From contig CM035406.1 in the NCBI GenBank assembly GCA_020310875.1, positions 226,170,942 to 226,234,941 of the forward strand: 64,000 nucleotides of DNA, in the 5' to 3' direction. Within the stretch, counting starts at the first letter, position 1. The number at the start of each line of letters is the position of its first letter. Below are positions 12,050 to 24,419 of this stretch, one piece after another. Under the pieces are notes generated by a model. The model was not told the DNA's origin, made no database searches, and worked only from the letters and a program-made list of their open reading frames with translations. Position numbers and translations under genes: made by a program. The stretch comes from Ceratopteris richardii (lineage: Eukaryota > Streptophyta > Polypodiopsida > Polypodiales > Pteridaceae).

Positions 12050-13430
12050 TGATGTGGTGAACAAGGAGCTAGCACTTGTGTATAAGTGCCAAGCTAAGTG
12101 GAATCAATCCACAAAAGGAAGCAAGCCCAAAGCTTTGCAGAAAGCTTCAAACTCCTCCCTAGGTAGAGCCTTCATGAAAAGGTTTGCAATGTTCTCTTGT
12201 GTGGGCACATATGCCAAGCTAATCTCTCCATCTAAGAACCTCTCCTTGATATAATGATAGTGCACCTCAATGTGCTTAGTGCAAGCATGGAACACATGCT
12301 TCCTTGCAATTACCAATGCATTGTGACTGTCAGTGAAGATGGTGGTGGAAAAAGACTAACCAACACCCAAATTAGTCATAAGGCATTTGAGCGACACACA
12401 CACAACCGTCATTGTGAAAGCTGCCCTATACTCAGCCTCACAACTAGAAGTGGCCACAGTAGGCTGCTTTTTACTCAACCAAGATATACATGAGCTACAA
12501 ATCATGAAGCAAAAGCCACTAGTGGACACATGAGTGTCATAGCAACTAGCCTAGTCAAAGTAAAAAAAAACATGTAAATTTGGCAGTAGTGATCCCCCCC
12601 TTAGGATAAAACAATCCAAATGGCCGAATGCCACTCAAGTAGCAAAAGATGCACTTAAACACATGCCAATGCTTAACACTTGATCAATGCATAAACCTAC
12701 TCATCTATGAGATAGCAAACTAAATATCTGGCGGAGTAATGCATAAGTAAATTAAGCATCCAACAACTTGCTAATATAGAACAACATCAAATGCATCTCC
12801 ATCATCATGAAGACTCAATCGGAAACTTGTCTCTATAAGAGTGGCAATAGATTTGTAGTTTTCAAGGCCCAAACACTACAATAATATGTTAATATATTTG
12901 GTTTGACACAGAGCTATTCTACCATCAACTTGCATAAACTAAATGACCAAATAATGATGCAAATGCCCCAAATCTGACATCTCAAATGAGGCAAGCAGAT
13001 CAGCCTTAAAGTCATCAATATGCTTCTCATGAGGACCAGTGAGCAGCATGTCATCAACATACACAACAATGATCAAAAGCACATCATTTGCACGCTTAAC
13101 ATATAAGGTGCTCTATGTTGGACTCTTCTCAAAACCATGTGCAATCGGGTAGGCATGTATCTTTTCATACCAAGCATGTGGTGCTTGCTTCAAACCATAT
13201 AATGGCTTTTTCAACTTGCACGCTTAGTTTTCATGCCCTTTCTGCACAAAGCCATGGGGATGAAAAACATACAGTTCTTCATGCAAATCTCCATTCAAAA
13301 ATGCATTTTTAATGTCCAACTGATGTACATTCCAAGCATGATGAGCTGCAAGTGCACAGATGCTACAAACAGTAGGCATTTCAAGGCCATCACCTATTTT
13401 GGCTCTATTCATATTGCCCTGTACAATTGT
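12050..13430 (-). pseudogene. copia reverse transcriptase and RNase H (A2)
   Basis: From 13412 downwards the minus strand reads AWNVHQLDIKNAFLNGDLHE, FHPHGFVQKGHEN, a YGLKQAPHAWYEK-like segment, the RT box VVYVDDMLLTG near 13050, DLGHLHHYL, and then the RNase H end: HACTKHIEVHYHYIKER and LFMKALPREEFEAFCKALGL. The order is that of Ty1/copia RT-RNase H. Stops occur near the LGM position and elsewhere. The GLLPFVD C-terminus is shared with A4 (50446-50640). Confidence 0.85.
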
Positions 13431-15240
13431 TTTCTTTAGGCTTACTATGGAATCAGACCACTATTGTCTTCTAGGGACTCAAGCCTTTGTAGATAATGGT
13501 CTAGTTGCTTCCATCACGTATGCCCACCCTTCAATGGCATCCAACCCGCTCTCGGTGGCTTTTCGAGATCACTTCGATCGGAGGTCGGCATATTCTCAGT
13601 GGTGTTTGGGATTCTTTGGTGCCTCTGTATGATCTGGTGCTCATGCACAGAGACTTAGATCTTTATGTAGTGTTGAAGGACTCGCCATGTGGTAGTAGCT
13701 GTACTACCGATGGCCCTCAATAGTGGATCCTGTTACGACAAGGTATTCTGCCATGATATGGAATCTTATGATGACTTTTTTTGCCGCTTTGATCATCCAG
13801 ACTGGAGCGGTGCTCTATTTTGGGATATCGTGCAAGCGATGCATACGGTTCTTCCATATTAAGAGTGTTGCAATTATTTATCCAATTTCTCTATGTTGTA
13901 ATTGGGTTGATTGATTCTTGTTGTGCTCTGACCATGTCTTAAAATTTATGTTTAATATGGCACAACTTAGTTTTGATACCTTAATTAGAAGCTAAAGTTT
14001 CATGGTGGTTCATTGTCGTGGGATGACTCTTATGATCAGTGGACCTATCCTTGGTACTACATGGAAGTTGAACTTCTACTATCTTTTGGGTGATATTTCC
14101 TTTTCGACATCATGAAAGTTCACATATGACTCTTTGTAGATTGGACTTTATCTTTTTGTATGTGTATGGCCTTGATGAGTCCTTTATGTAGCTTAGGTGA
14201 GATTGACGGAAGTAGTGTCCTCGTGCATGAGAGATGTGGAGGCTCGCAGATTGAAGCACTCTTAGTAAATATCTATGTGTCCAACTTATATGTGGCCCTC
14301 ATGATGTTTACATTGTGTTCAGGGGTACTATTATTCAAGGGATAATGAAATTCAGGTCCTCCATGTGTGCTAAGAGTTAGGTCACATGTTGCATTGAGGA
14401 AAACTACTTAGTCTAAGTTCATATTGGAGGGGTGAGGGAACTCTTGATGAGAAGATTTTAAAGGCAAATTCATATTGTGTAAATATGGCTTGCGTCTAAT
14501 AAAATATGCCTCTTGTTCCATCACCATACTCATGGCGTGTGACATTCACTTAATTCCATTATGAGTAAGTTGTTAGCATGTCTTCTTGTTCTTGATTCTT
14601 GTAAGTGCATGGTGATGCGATTCTCTTCCGTTTCCATTCTCTCTTCTCCTTCTCTATCTCTACATGGTAAGATGTTACACATAAAAGATATTATAAAAAA
14701 TAAAAAAATAGTCTCCAAAGATTGTAATCTTACCATTTCGAGGTTTCTACAAGTATCGACTACTTCACTACAACACCGATATCGAGCACCTGACATTTGC
14801 ACATCAATGCCCATGCTCATCCCAAACACCCAGCAAAATATCCCTCAAATATTACAGAACCCAGAGAGAAAGTAGAGACGCAAAGTATTGAGAGAAGCTC
14901 CAAAGGTGGCAAAAAGCCAGTGTCAAAGCGATCAAAGCTCGATCAAAGGACAAAGAGGATGGTCAAATGGGAGTTTTCAAGCATGAAAATGAAGGACGAT
15001 CTACCAACTTTTCCCAAGTCAAATGCCTCCGTAGAATAAGTTTTCTCCAAACTATGCTCAAAATACTTGTAAAAATTCCTATTTTTGGCATAAAATCCTA
15101 ATTTTCTCGATAATCGGGCCCATCTTGTGAAATACTCAAGCTTCAACAGCATGAGGAGTATCTCCCCCCCAAATGATACCATTTTGATATCCAAATAGCC
15201 TTTGGACACACATTTTTATATTATGTCGAACATTAAAATG
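13431..15240. other. unassigned T/G-rich DNA
   Basis: Starts abruptly where Copia-A2 is cut off. Several overlapping plus-strand open frames of 60-90 codons (13360-13914) and one at 14561-14875 have no recognisable domains. It could be an unclassified repeat, since its composition resembles the inside of LTR-C, but I could not align the two by eye. A possible polyadenylation word (aataaa) lies near 14499. Confidence 0.35.
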
Positions 15241-17556
15241 TGGAGAAAGCACTTCTAAATGCTATACAAGTGAAAGAGATGTCATTTGTTAGGGTTATCT
15301 TCCTGATTCTAAAACTTCTTATGATTTTTGAACTCACTTCTTGAGCAGTAGAGAGCTTCTCGAAGTGCTTGCCTGTTGTTTACTCGTGAGTATGTGTGTA
15401 TGTGTGCTTACTCTCTCTCTCTTGTTGTAGGTGCATGTACTTCCATCTTCCATGTATGGTCTTCACACCAATGATTACTCGTTCTGTAGATAAAAATTTA
15501 GTGTGAAGATAACTCCCACTTGAGGTCGGTACGTCTATTGTGTGTTGTCCACAATTGCGTACATACATACATAATATGTATATAGGTAGTACATACATAC
15601 ATATATACATTGAAGTTGGTGTGATAATCTTGATTCTTATCACAGCATATAAAAGACCTTAGACTAAGTTGGAAGTTGGAACTTGTAAGCAAATTGCCAT
15701 GCAACTTTGGTTGGAATGTGGGCCTTGTCCAATGCCCTCTCCTTCAACCTTGAGGCTTGGTTGCAACTTGTACCCAGGCACACGAATCTGGCTCTGTGCT
15801 AGTTCAAGCCTGCAAGTTTGCACAAAACAAACACATAATATGAAAAGGCCTCTCTGCACGCCATTTCTTGGTCCAAGAAGGCCCCTTTCTTTTGTTGCAT
15901 GGAAAACTCATTGCAAAACAGTTGGCAATGCGTCGTGTTGCAACACTGATCCCCACAATTACTTTGGGCAAGAAGAGTGCATTGTGCATCAAGGTTTTCC
16001 TTACAGTGTATACATTACAGAAAAAAAGTGTGACATCAAAAGTTCATTATTGATTCAATCAGAAACCAATCTGCAAAGAAAGGTAAAAAGACACGCATTC
16101 CCCTATTTAGATATAGAATGATATGAACGTATCTTAAATGGAAAGATATTTCTGATGAGAATGGTAGCTGTTTGTTGTGCGAACTGTGCTACACATTCAA
16201 CATATCTCAGCAGCACGGTGCATAGCCATTTATTAGACATAAGCGCAGGTAGCAACATAAGCGATGCTCTCTATTATAATGATCTGCAGTACATTGATAC
16301 TAAGAGTTCAAGCCAGAAAAATGTATAGCATATAACCAAAATAGAATTCATTTTGGGAGAACCATATTTGAATCCCAAACAGATGTCCTAGATAGGAGTC
16401 GATTGACATTTACTGAGTGGATTCTTTTGACACGAATGATGCAGAATACTGTCATGGTGAATAGAGTTATGAGAATTCATTGACATCTACAAAACTTACA
16501 TGTATAATATGTATATTTCTGGCCATTTTAGGAAACCTTCCTGGAGTACAAGACTGGTAGCTGAACATCCAGTTCAGACATTGCAGGAGAATTCCCAAGA
16601 GCAATAATTGGGTCAAACTCAGCAGATTCATTAACAACTTAAGCTGAAAAGCCTATATTATTCTCCAAAAACCACAAAATATAAGCATTTTTCTATGCTG
16701 AACTTCCATGGGGCAAAACAATGCTTTAATGGGCTTCCACGAGTACCTTGAGTAAATGCACTGTAAAAACCACATATGAAAATCCTCTGCTTACCATTCC
16801 ATGCATCATCATCATATACATCATAGTAAACATACATGCACCCATACTCCTGTTTTATCCAGAAATTGGTCTTTTATTGATTTATTAATCAAGTATAGAC
16901 CAAACAATATGGCCCATACATACATATATATACAAACATACACATACACATACATTTTTGGAGGGTGCGGCATGTTTCTTCACTCTCATAGAGTAAAGAA
17001 GAGCATCGATCCTGTGAAACCGTGTACGTCCAGTATCAGAAGCCTAAAGAATCACGTGTGCTGATTGATGCACACAATCTCTAAGGTCATAAGAAAATGA
17101 TGGGGCTGAATCCAAAATACGTACATGTTTTTCAAGAGTGTCTGGTGGAGACTCTGAAATCCAAAGACTAAAGCATTCCTATATACATATGTATGTACAT
17201 ACATACATACATACATACATACATACATACACATTTTGTCTCTTCTTCATTTTACATCTTGGTAGCCTCTATAAGATTGTGGGTTCTTCCTATGATGCTA
17301 GGTCCTATGCAATCCTGAATTGTACAATTGCATTGTGCAGATGTTCAAAACTCATGATACCACATGATGGCAATAGTATATTTCCTATTAAGGTCAACAA
17401 AAACTGCCAAATTCAATCTAGTCATGAATATATGGCAGATCACATCCACATCAGCATCCACTCAGTGATTCCAGATGTACATGTCGCTGTAAGCATCAGG
17501 AATAAAATGGTAAGATCCACCAGAAAAGATCAATATGGTTTATATGAGTTGTGGTA
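15241..17556. other. 3' flank of the WAKL gene, no other gene seen
   Basis: Downstream of the kinase stop codon on the minus strand. It contains short catacata microsatellites at about 15555-15605, 16915-16955 and 17185-17232. On the gene strand aataaa words occur near 16870-16885 and could serve as poly(A) signals, giving a 3' UTR of nearly 700 nt, but this is a guess. Open frames here have no recognisable domains. Confidence 0.4.
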
Positions 17557-18674
17557 TCATGAGCTCTGTATCCTCCCCAATAGGTAGTTTGAGTTGTTTA
17601 TAGATGTTGAGTCATCTTTAATTGATGTAGTAGATTCTCTGATTAAGATAAGCTCTTTCAGAACCTCTGTCATGCTTGGCCTTGCATCTTTATCATATGC
17701 CAAACATCTGAAGGCTAGTTCTGAAACCTTGTGCACCATAGTTATGACATCGTTGTTTCCCTGGGCTTGCAAGAATGGGTCAATGATATCTTCAAGGGTT
17801 CCTCCACATATTTTGATGACAGCAAGAGTAGCAAGGTTCACTTCCTTCTTTTCCCTTGAGAAATCTATAGGCTTGAGAGCAGTGATTATCTCAATAAGCA
17901 CAACACCAAAGCTATAGACATCACTCTTGTCAGATAAATGGAAATTTTGATGGTATTCAGGATCTACATAGCCAGGGGTTCCTTGAGGAATGGTAGATAA
18001 ATGAGAACAATCAGATGATGCACTAGGACCCAAGCAAGATAGCCCGAAATCTGCAACTTTTGCATTCAAATCATCGTCTACTAAAATATTCCATGACTTC
18101 ACATCTCTATGGAGGATGGGAGCATGCAACGTGTGAAGATAAGAAAGAGCATCAGCAGCTTGGGTGACAATGTTAAGGCGTGTATGCCAATCCAAGCCTT
18201 CTTCACCTCTTTGCAAATGTTCTGCCAAAGTTCCATTGGAGACATATTCAAAAACCAAAAGGGGTTCTACAGAATCCAGAGAACAACCAAATAGCATCAC
18301 TAAGTTTTTATGTTTTGCAGCTGAGAGTACACTTAGCTCATTCAAAATATGCTGATAGGCTACTTGGGTACCAGAATTGTGAAGCCGCTTGACAGCAACT
18401 CGCCTCCCATCCTCCAGATTCGCAACATACACTGTTCCACTCCCCCCAGCACCAAGCTTCTCACTTGAGGCAAACCCTTTAGTTGCCTTATGCAATTGCT
18501 TGTAAGTAAAAGGTTCCAGCCCAGATAGTAATATTTCCAGGCTTCTTATGTTTTCTCTCCTAGATCCTCCCCATTGAAATGCTCTCCTAGAGCAAAATCT
18601 ATCCTTTCGTCTCCTAAAGAGGACAGCCCCAATGATCATTGCTATTCCTAAAATACAAGCTGCTCCAACGATTC
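17557..18674 (-). CDS. WAK-like receptor kinase, exon 3: transmembrane segment and kinase domain
   Basis: The last exon of a minus-strand gene with exons 27964-27175, 18841-18776 and 18674-17557: 1974 nt in frame, 657 residues. The exon starts after tttgggcag and completes a glycine codon. It encodes a hydrophobic span (about residues 281-305, ending AMIIGAVLF), the basic stop-transfer RRRKDR, and a protein kinase domain. Kinase motifs: glycine loop LGAGGSGTVY (360-365), VAVK lysine about 381, helix-C Glu about 398, HRDVKSWN with Asp 476 and Asn 481, DFG 494-496, GTPGYVDPEY, and the DARPSM arginine. All catalytic residues are present, so an active Ser/Thr kinase is likely. The activation-loop to subdomain IX wording is closest to WAKL/LRK10L kinases, which sense the cell wall or ligands at the plasma membrane. 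The stop is TGA at 17559-17557. Confidence 0.93.
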
Positions 18675-18775
18675 CTGCCCAAAATCAATGAGAAAATTAG
18701 TATATACAACAAAATATTGAATTTGAAATATCTAACTGCACCATTATGATAAATATTACTAAAATAAATGTTTAC

Positions 18776-18841
18776 CAGATGCCAAAATTGCTGTTAAGTT
18801 TGCAGTTACTCTTGAATGGTTTTCTTGTTCTCTTTCAAATT
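18776..18841 (-). CDS. WAK-like receptor kinase, exon 2 (66 nt juxtamembrane exon)
   Basis: A short exon inferred from splice signals: acceptor aataaacag just before 18841 and donor G|GTAAAC at 18776/18775. It begins and ends in phase 1, so joining it to exon 1 (ending 27175) and exon 3 (starting 18674) keeps one frame. It encodes a short acidic/polar linker (EFEREQENHS, then RVTANLTAILAS) that leads straight into the membrane span of exon 3. In many WAKs the exon here carries a second EGF module; this one has no cysteines. Intron 2 is 101 nt (18775-18675), GT-AG. Not proven without cDNA. Confidence 0.75.
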
Positions 18842-18994
18842 CTGTTTATTCACAAGAGAAAAATAACTCAGTTATTAGCAGATACAGGGAATACATGATT
18901 TAAGATTCTTAACGTAAAGAAAAACAGTTTCTGAAGTTCACTGTGAGGTTTCCCAGTCAAAGCAAGCTGTGTAATGTGATTCATTCAATGGGCA

Positions 18995-19140
18995 TGCTGA
19001 TTCCTAGTCGGGGATCCTTGTAGTGGTAAACACTAGGCCATGAGGTCTAGGGTCCAAAACCCCGAATGCAGCCTGACCTTTAACCCCTAGAAACTGGGGG
19101 ATAAGGGGAGGTCCCCAGGGTGTGTGAGGTGTTCATTTTT
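18995..19140 (+). mobile_element. tRNA-derived SINE-like fragment
   Basis: The plus strand carries an A-box-like ttgtagtggtaaacac and, about 35 bp on, a B-box-like ggtccaaaacc. A G-rich body and a T-rich end (cattttttaac) follow. I found no clean target duplication, so this is a probable old SINE, not a tRNA gene. Confidence 0.4.
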
Positions 19141-20360
19141 TAACAGAAGAATAAGTTGACAACCGAGCTTCAAGAAAAACAAAGTGGAGCTTTCATGGTC
19201 CCTAGTCTACAAGTATATCCCAGGCTCATTGGAAATCACGAGAGATTTAGCTACATGAGCCTATGTGGGAAGTGGACCTGTTATAGAATAGAGACCAGGT
19301 GAATTATACCTACCCAAATACTTCAGAAAAAGGAACATCTCAAAGAGTACTAATGAAGGCTGTTCAAAGGAAAGTAGGCTGCCTTTTCTGGGAAAAGCCA
19401 CCTTGGCTATCCATAAAGATCACGTGGCTGAGAGGAGAACTCATGGATTTCATCTCTTTTAACATAGTTTTTATGATCTACACATTCTTTGACCTCTTAC
19501 CAAAATTCTGTATGCCTCTACTATAACAGTGTGAGAGCCGAGTCTAGAGGAATTCTATATGACAACTTCCTTAAGTAACCAAAGCATCAATGTGCCCAAG
19601 CACACCTAACCAAAAGTTAGTTATAGATGCACTCCCAGAAGAATAAACATGCAAAGGGACAAAAGTTGCACACTCACTAACACATTAGCAAAGAGCGTCC
19701 AAATATCTCTATGGGAATCCAGGTGTGAGGGTTGTCATATGGCTGTGCTTGGCTGAAGTGAGGTTAAAATCCCTATCTAGATCGTTCATATTCTGAAAAA
19801 TCCTGTATGCCCAGTTGACTGGGTAGAATATGCTGAACTGTTTCTCGAATTCATTGGTCCCTCAGGAAATATGGCTGAATATTTTGCCAAAGTTCTCTTT
19901 TGGAAGGCGATGGAGAGAGCTCTAAAACGGTACACTTATTTGCCCAGAAGCCTCAAGGAATAGACCAGCACTGGAGGAGAAATAATGTAGAGAGAAAGAG
20001 CAATTTATGAAAATCAATGGAGATGGAGGAGAGAGATAGAAGCTGCACGTACAAGTTTAATAGATGTCCCTTGTGTTATGAATGAGGGAATCTAAGGTTT
20101 TATAATAAGTGACCTTTGGTCACTTGGGCTTGTTCAAACATGCCTAGTTGCCAAAGGTTAAAAAATAAAAAGTGAATGCTTACAAGGGGCCTCATATGTG
20201 GGCCAAAAAATTCCGAAAACTAAAATCTCTTGAGAGCTATCACTTGAAAGGGTAATAATGTACAAATGAGTACAAAGAAGAGTCCCTGGGGCCTTTACCC
20301 CCAACAATCTCCCACTTAAAGGGCCAAGGAGGTTTCGTTAAGCTACACAACTCCCACGAT

Positions 20361-21190
20361 CTATGTATATAACTGCTGTTGTGCTTTCAGTAGGCACTTA
20401 GTGAGAGCATCTGTAGGATTGGGTGAAGTATTGACCTTGATCAAGGTGCTCAGGCCATCCTCAAGCACTTCTCTGATTAAGCGATACTGCACATCTATAT
20501 GCTTTCTGCACGCATGAAACATGGGATTCGTTGTCAAACATATGACACTCCAGCTATGACAACCAAGAATTGGTGCCTTGTAAAGCAAATTAAACTCAAT
20601 GTAATTTTCTTGCGACAAAGACAATTTGTGGGGCTGCCTTTGTCTTTTAATCCTCATTCCAAGGATATGCTCAGCTTCCCCAAGATCTTTTATTGAAAAT
20701 GCAGGATTCAGCTGCTGTTTAAGAGGATCTAGAGTACTCTTTTTTCTTTCCAGCCAGTAGCATATCTTCTACATAGAGCACGAGTATTATCGGGTTGCCA
20801 TCTATATCCCTTTGTCTATGAACAGTGATCAGCATGGTTTCTTTGGAACCCGTGTTTGAGCATAAAAGCATCAAACTCTTTATACCACTTTGTAGGAGCT
20901 TGCTTCAGTCCATACAAGCTTCTATTAAGTTTACATACCAAGCTTTCTGGGAATAACACAGCCTTTAGACAGCTTCATGTACAGCTCCTCATCAAGATCA
21001 CCATCCAAGAAGGCTGTTTTTATATCCATTTGGTACAACTCCAAATCCTAAGCAGCCATGAGAGCAAAAAACAATGTAATGGTCATTTTTACCACAACAA
21101 AGCACTTCTTGGAAATCTATGCCCTCCTTTTGGGCATGTCCATTTGCGACCAACCTTGCTTTGTCCTTGGGTTTGTCATCACCCATCATG
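20361..21190 (-). pseudogene. copia reverse transcriptase / RNase H (Copia-E)
   Basis: The RT N-terminal word KARLVANGHAQKEGIDFQEV is followed by a broken stretch. Then comes a YxDD box that reads LYVEDMLLAG, with the first catalytic Asp changed to Glu, and SIKDLGEAEHILGMRIKRQR. The RNase H C-terminus reads NPMFHACRKHIDVQYRLIRE and PNPTDALTKCLLKAQQ. Frames shift between these pieces. Inactive. Confidence 0.8.
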
Positions 21191-21639
21191 GTCCTATATA
21201 TCTAGTTGTTAGGAATAGTTTTTCTATCTTTGGGTATCTCAACCAAATCCCAACTATCATTGGCATACAAAGGCATAGAGGAACACTTTGATCACAAGTC
21301 CCTTGAAACTATGTACTACTTCGATCTTTTATGTACCCATCCTTACATAATGCACGATATCAAGGCAAGGACAAAAGGAGTGACCAACTGATGCACTTAT
21401 TTACAAGAGTGCAAGGATGGCACATGACCAAGTGGACAAAATAATCCAAAATCATTGACCAGGCTTTACGACGTAGTCAATGTGTTAAAACCAGTCAACC
21501 ATGTTGCTAAGGACTGCACCAAAAAATCATCCAAAATTGGTGGTGCAAATATATGAAGACCAACTTGCCGAAGTAGATCAATTTTACATAATATTTTCAT
21601 TTTCTTAAATCTCTTTCTAAATCTCGATTTAAATCTTTA

Positions 21640-22370
21640 CTTTGTACTATGCTGCATCCTGAGGGTCAAATTTAGGCCTAATGAGTGGCTGTACATGCTG
21701 AAATTTAACCGTTTTATGGTAATCTTTAAAGGCACAATATTTTTGTGCAGTTTTACTTTATTAAATACAACATTTGTGCTGCATATTACCTTCTTGGCCT
21801 GAAATTCTATAGCCCATTTCACCCTATCTCCATCTGATGAAGATGCCCTTCATGGACTTCGCATCCAATTTGTTCCACAAATCAGGTCTAATATGCACAA
21901 AAGCATCACAGTCATAGATGTGTAAAGGGTCATATGTAAGAAGTTTGCATCAAAGCTCTTTAGGAATGCCACCTTTTTGGGACACATGAGAAGAATGATT
22001 GCAAATGTGTACTACAGTTTTTAAAGCCTTGCTCCAAAATCCATGAGGGAGATTAGCTCTAGATAGCATGCACCTCACCCTCTCATAAAGAGTTTTATTG
22101 TACCTTTCAACCACATCATTAGAAGAGGAATTGTATGGGATTGTTAGCTCTCTTTTAATCTCAAAATTTTCATAAATTTTATTGAACGCAGCAATTCTAA
22201 ACTCACCTCGGTCAGCACATAAGCATCTCATCTTTCTACTTGTTTGGGTGGTGCATGAAATCTCTTAAATGCAGCAAAGGCTTCATCCTAAGATCTTAAT
22301 AGACCCAAAGCCTTCTAGAGTAATCATCAACAAAAGCAACAAAATAAAGAGCAATCCCCATCAAGCTAGG
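21640..22370 (-). pseudogene. copia integrase (Copia-E)
   Basis: Minus-strand integrase catalytic-domain words: FVAFVDDYSRRLWVY (about 22345-22300), then CADRGEFRIAAFNKIYENF and KRELTIPYNSSSNDVVERYN (first and last catalytic acids Asp and Glu visible), and LPHGFWSKALKTVVHICN. A stop and a frameshift separate the first block from the second. The match is to Ty1/copia rve-domain proteins. Confidence 0.8.
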
Positions 22371-23589
22371 ATCACTACGTACATAACAATCCATATTTTA
22401 GATGATGATCATCAGTCTCATGATCTTGCTGTGGTTCCTATTGCATCTACTATAGAGTGGTGATAACTCTAATTGAGAGCACCCTTAGAGAGCTTTCTAA
22501 ACATATTTTAATTATATTTTTTGGACTTCAAATCATCGAGTTATAGGTATTTACTTTATTTTTATGACTTTTGGTGGTTGGACACATGTGAACATGCCCA
22601 AATGACCTAAAAATCACTTATCAATAAAACTTCGTCTCAAAGTCACATAACTTGAAGGGAACTTCTACAATGTTAGCTTCATTATCTTTTTCTCTAAACC
22701 TCTACTTTCTCACTCCTCATGCGAGAGCTCATTCCTTTGGTGTTTAAAGCAACTAAGCACACCACCTCATAGCTCTCTGCATCCTCTTTGAACTGGTATA
22801 GAGCATTAGGTTGTTCTATTGCGATAAATTTTCTACAAATCTTGTTTATTTCTGCCTATGCTAAGTTGAAGGTATGTTGTGACATTTCTGGAAGATTTAT
22901 CATGAAAAAACTTCACTTTTCATGATAAAGATGTTGCATTTGGAAGAGAACCTTCAATATGTACCCAAGCTAAGTTATTTCTCAAGGTTTAGGGAGAATT
23001 TATCACGAAAAACTCAAATTTTGAAGCTTAAATCTTTCCCTACATGTGCTTTTCAGCACCATTTCTTGTTTGAAGATTGACGAATATCTGAATTTCTTTT
23101 AATTCTCATAATATCCTTCATTATATAAGCTGAAATAGCATAATGCAGATCTTTACTGAATGCAAACTCTCACTTTGATTGGAAGTGAATGTACAATCTC
23201 TATGGGATGTGCTTGAAATTAAATTACAGCAAGTGTTTCTTTCTCAAAAATCTCAAATTACAGATAAATTTGATATGAAAAATTGTGGCTTTTGATGATA
23301 CAATCTTCCATTGAGTATCTATCTTCATGTATGCTTTCTATAACCTAATAAAATTTGTTATTTCTTGGAATTTTGTACCCAAACTTCATCTATAGCCTCT
23401 TTACCCTATTGTGCATAGAAATGATTTAAATTTCTATTCTTCATGTATTTTATTCCCAAAAAAATCAGAAATTACTAATTTTTGAGTAAATATTTTAAAA
23501 TTCATATTAATTTATTTTTAAGGTTTGGTGCATGCAAATATGGCCTCTACCTCCTCAAATATCAGAAATCTCTATGAAATCAGGAGATT
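22371..23589. other. no recognised gene (within intron 1)
   Basis: T-rich, poorly coding DNA. A 60-codon plus-strand open frame at 22269-22463 overlaps Copia-E and is not called. Confidence 0.4.
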
Positions 23590-24115
23590 TAGAGGAATGG
23601 CTTTGATTTGAGGAAAGACAGAATGCTTAGAATTTTCTTTCTTAAAGATTGTGAAGAGGCCTTTGTTGAGATGAAGCCCGAACACGTAACTCAAGAAGCT
23701 TGAACCAACTTGAATAAAAAGGTCATTAGATACATAAAAATGATCGTCTCTTATGAGATTTTGGTGGACCTAAAGGTCATGCTACTGCATATGATCTATG
23801 GGAGAAGCTAAAGGCTATATACGAGAATACAATGCCTCTAAATCAAGTGCATTTGCTGTGAAAGCTAGCTCATATGGAGTTTTATGAATCAAAGAGTGCT
23901 GCAGAGCACTTATCTCTTTTCATAAGTACCCTCTCTCATTTGTAGGATTCTAGATTACCTGCTTTTGATGATAAGTTGAAAGCTATCTTCTTGTTGATGA
24001 CTCTACTGACTCATGAGAGACATCGGTTAATATCACTTTTTAACAATCTCAATCTTATATCTGATGGTGTTAGGGGTTCTTTACTTAATGAAGAGATCAT
24101 GAGGAAAGAAAATGG
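23590..24115 (+). pseudogene. copia gag fragment (within intron 1)
   Basis: Plus-strand words AYDLWEKLKAIYENTMPLNQ, KLAHMEFYESKSAAEHLSLF, LPAFDDKLKAIFLLM and ISDGVRGSLLNEEIMRKE follow the UBN2/Gag pattern of plant copia elements (the DKLKAIFLLMTL region is the usual conserved block). Several in-frame stops. It lies antisense to the kinase gene. Confidence 0.7.
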
Positions 24116-24195
24116 AAAGGGAAGTTGGTACAGCCAATGTGGTTTTTCCTTAATGCTGTTTCCTTGGGACCATTCCCAATTGGGCTTTGTTATCT

Positions 24196-24411
24196 CTCTA
24201 CCACAACCACGAGCAGTCAACTCTCTTTTGGATTCTTCAAAAGAATTTCTTGATGGAGATACACCAGTAATGAGGTCTAAAGGTAACCATGGAGCAGTCA
24301 ACTCTCTACCACAACCACGAGCAGTCAACTCTCTTTTGGATTCTTCAAAAGAATTTCTTGATGGAGATACACCAGTAATGAGGTCTAAAGGTAACCATGG
24401 AGGATTATAAA
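24196..24411. repeat. 108-bp in-frame tandem duplication
   Basis: Two nearly identical copies, at 24196-24303 and 24304-24411. The 108-bp period is exactly 36 codons, so the surrounding plus-strand frame stays open with the peptide unit (starting SLPQPRAVNSLLDSSKEF) repeated. Confidence 0.9.
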
Positions 24412-24419
24412 AGGGATAC

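Larger units (their letters stand above)
11804..13430 (-). mobile_element. Copia-A2, 5'-truncated Ty1/copia retrotransposon
   Basis: The minus-strand 3' half of an A-family element: RT (13430 to 12600), RNase H (12600 to about 12050), polypurine tract (12035-12045) and 3' LTR (11804-12034). Everything 5' of the RT is missing at 13430, where unrelated DNA begins. It complements A1, which has the 5' half but no RNase H. The two overlap in RT, so they are separate copies rather than halves of one. Confidence 0.85.
19530..22370 (-). mobile_element. Copia-E, 5'-truncated Ty1/copia element inside intron 1
   Basis: The minus strand reads integrase (22370 to 21640), RT (about 21190 to 20640), RNase H end (20660 to 20361), a purine-rich tract (20307-20318, minus taagtgggagat) and a 3' LTR starting tgttgggggtaaagg at 20306. 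The LTR probably runs to about 19530, judged only by a TG on the plus strand. Gag and the 5' LTR are absent. It lies in the same orientation as the host gene. Confidence 0.75.

Noticed and set aside
17594..18392. Several plus-strand open frames opposite the kinase exon
   Set aside because: They are shadows of the conserved minus-strand kinase coding sequence.
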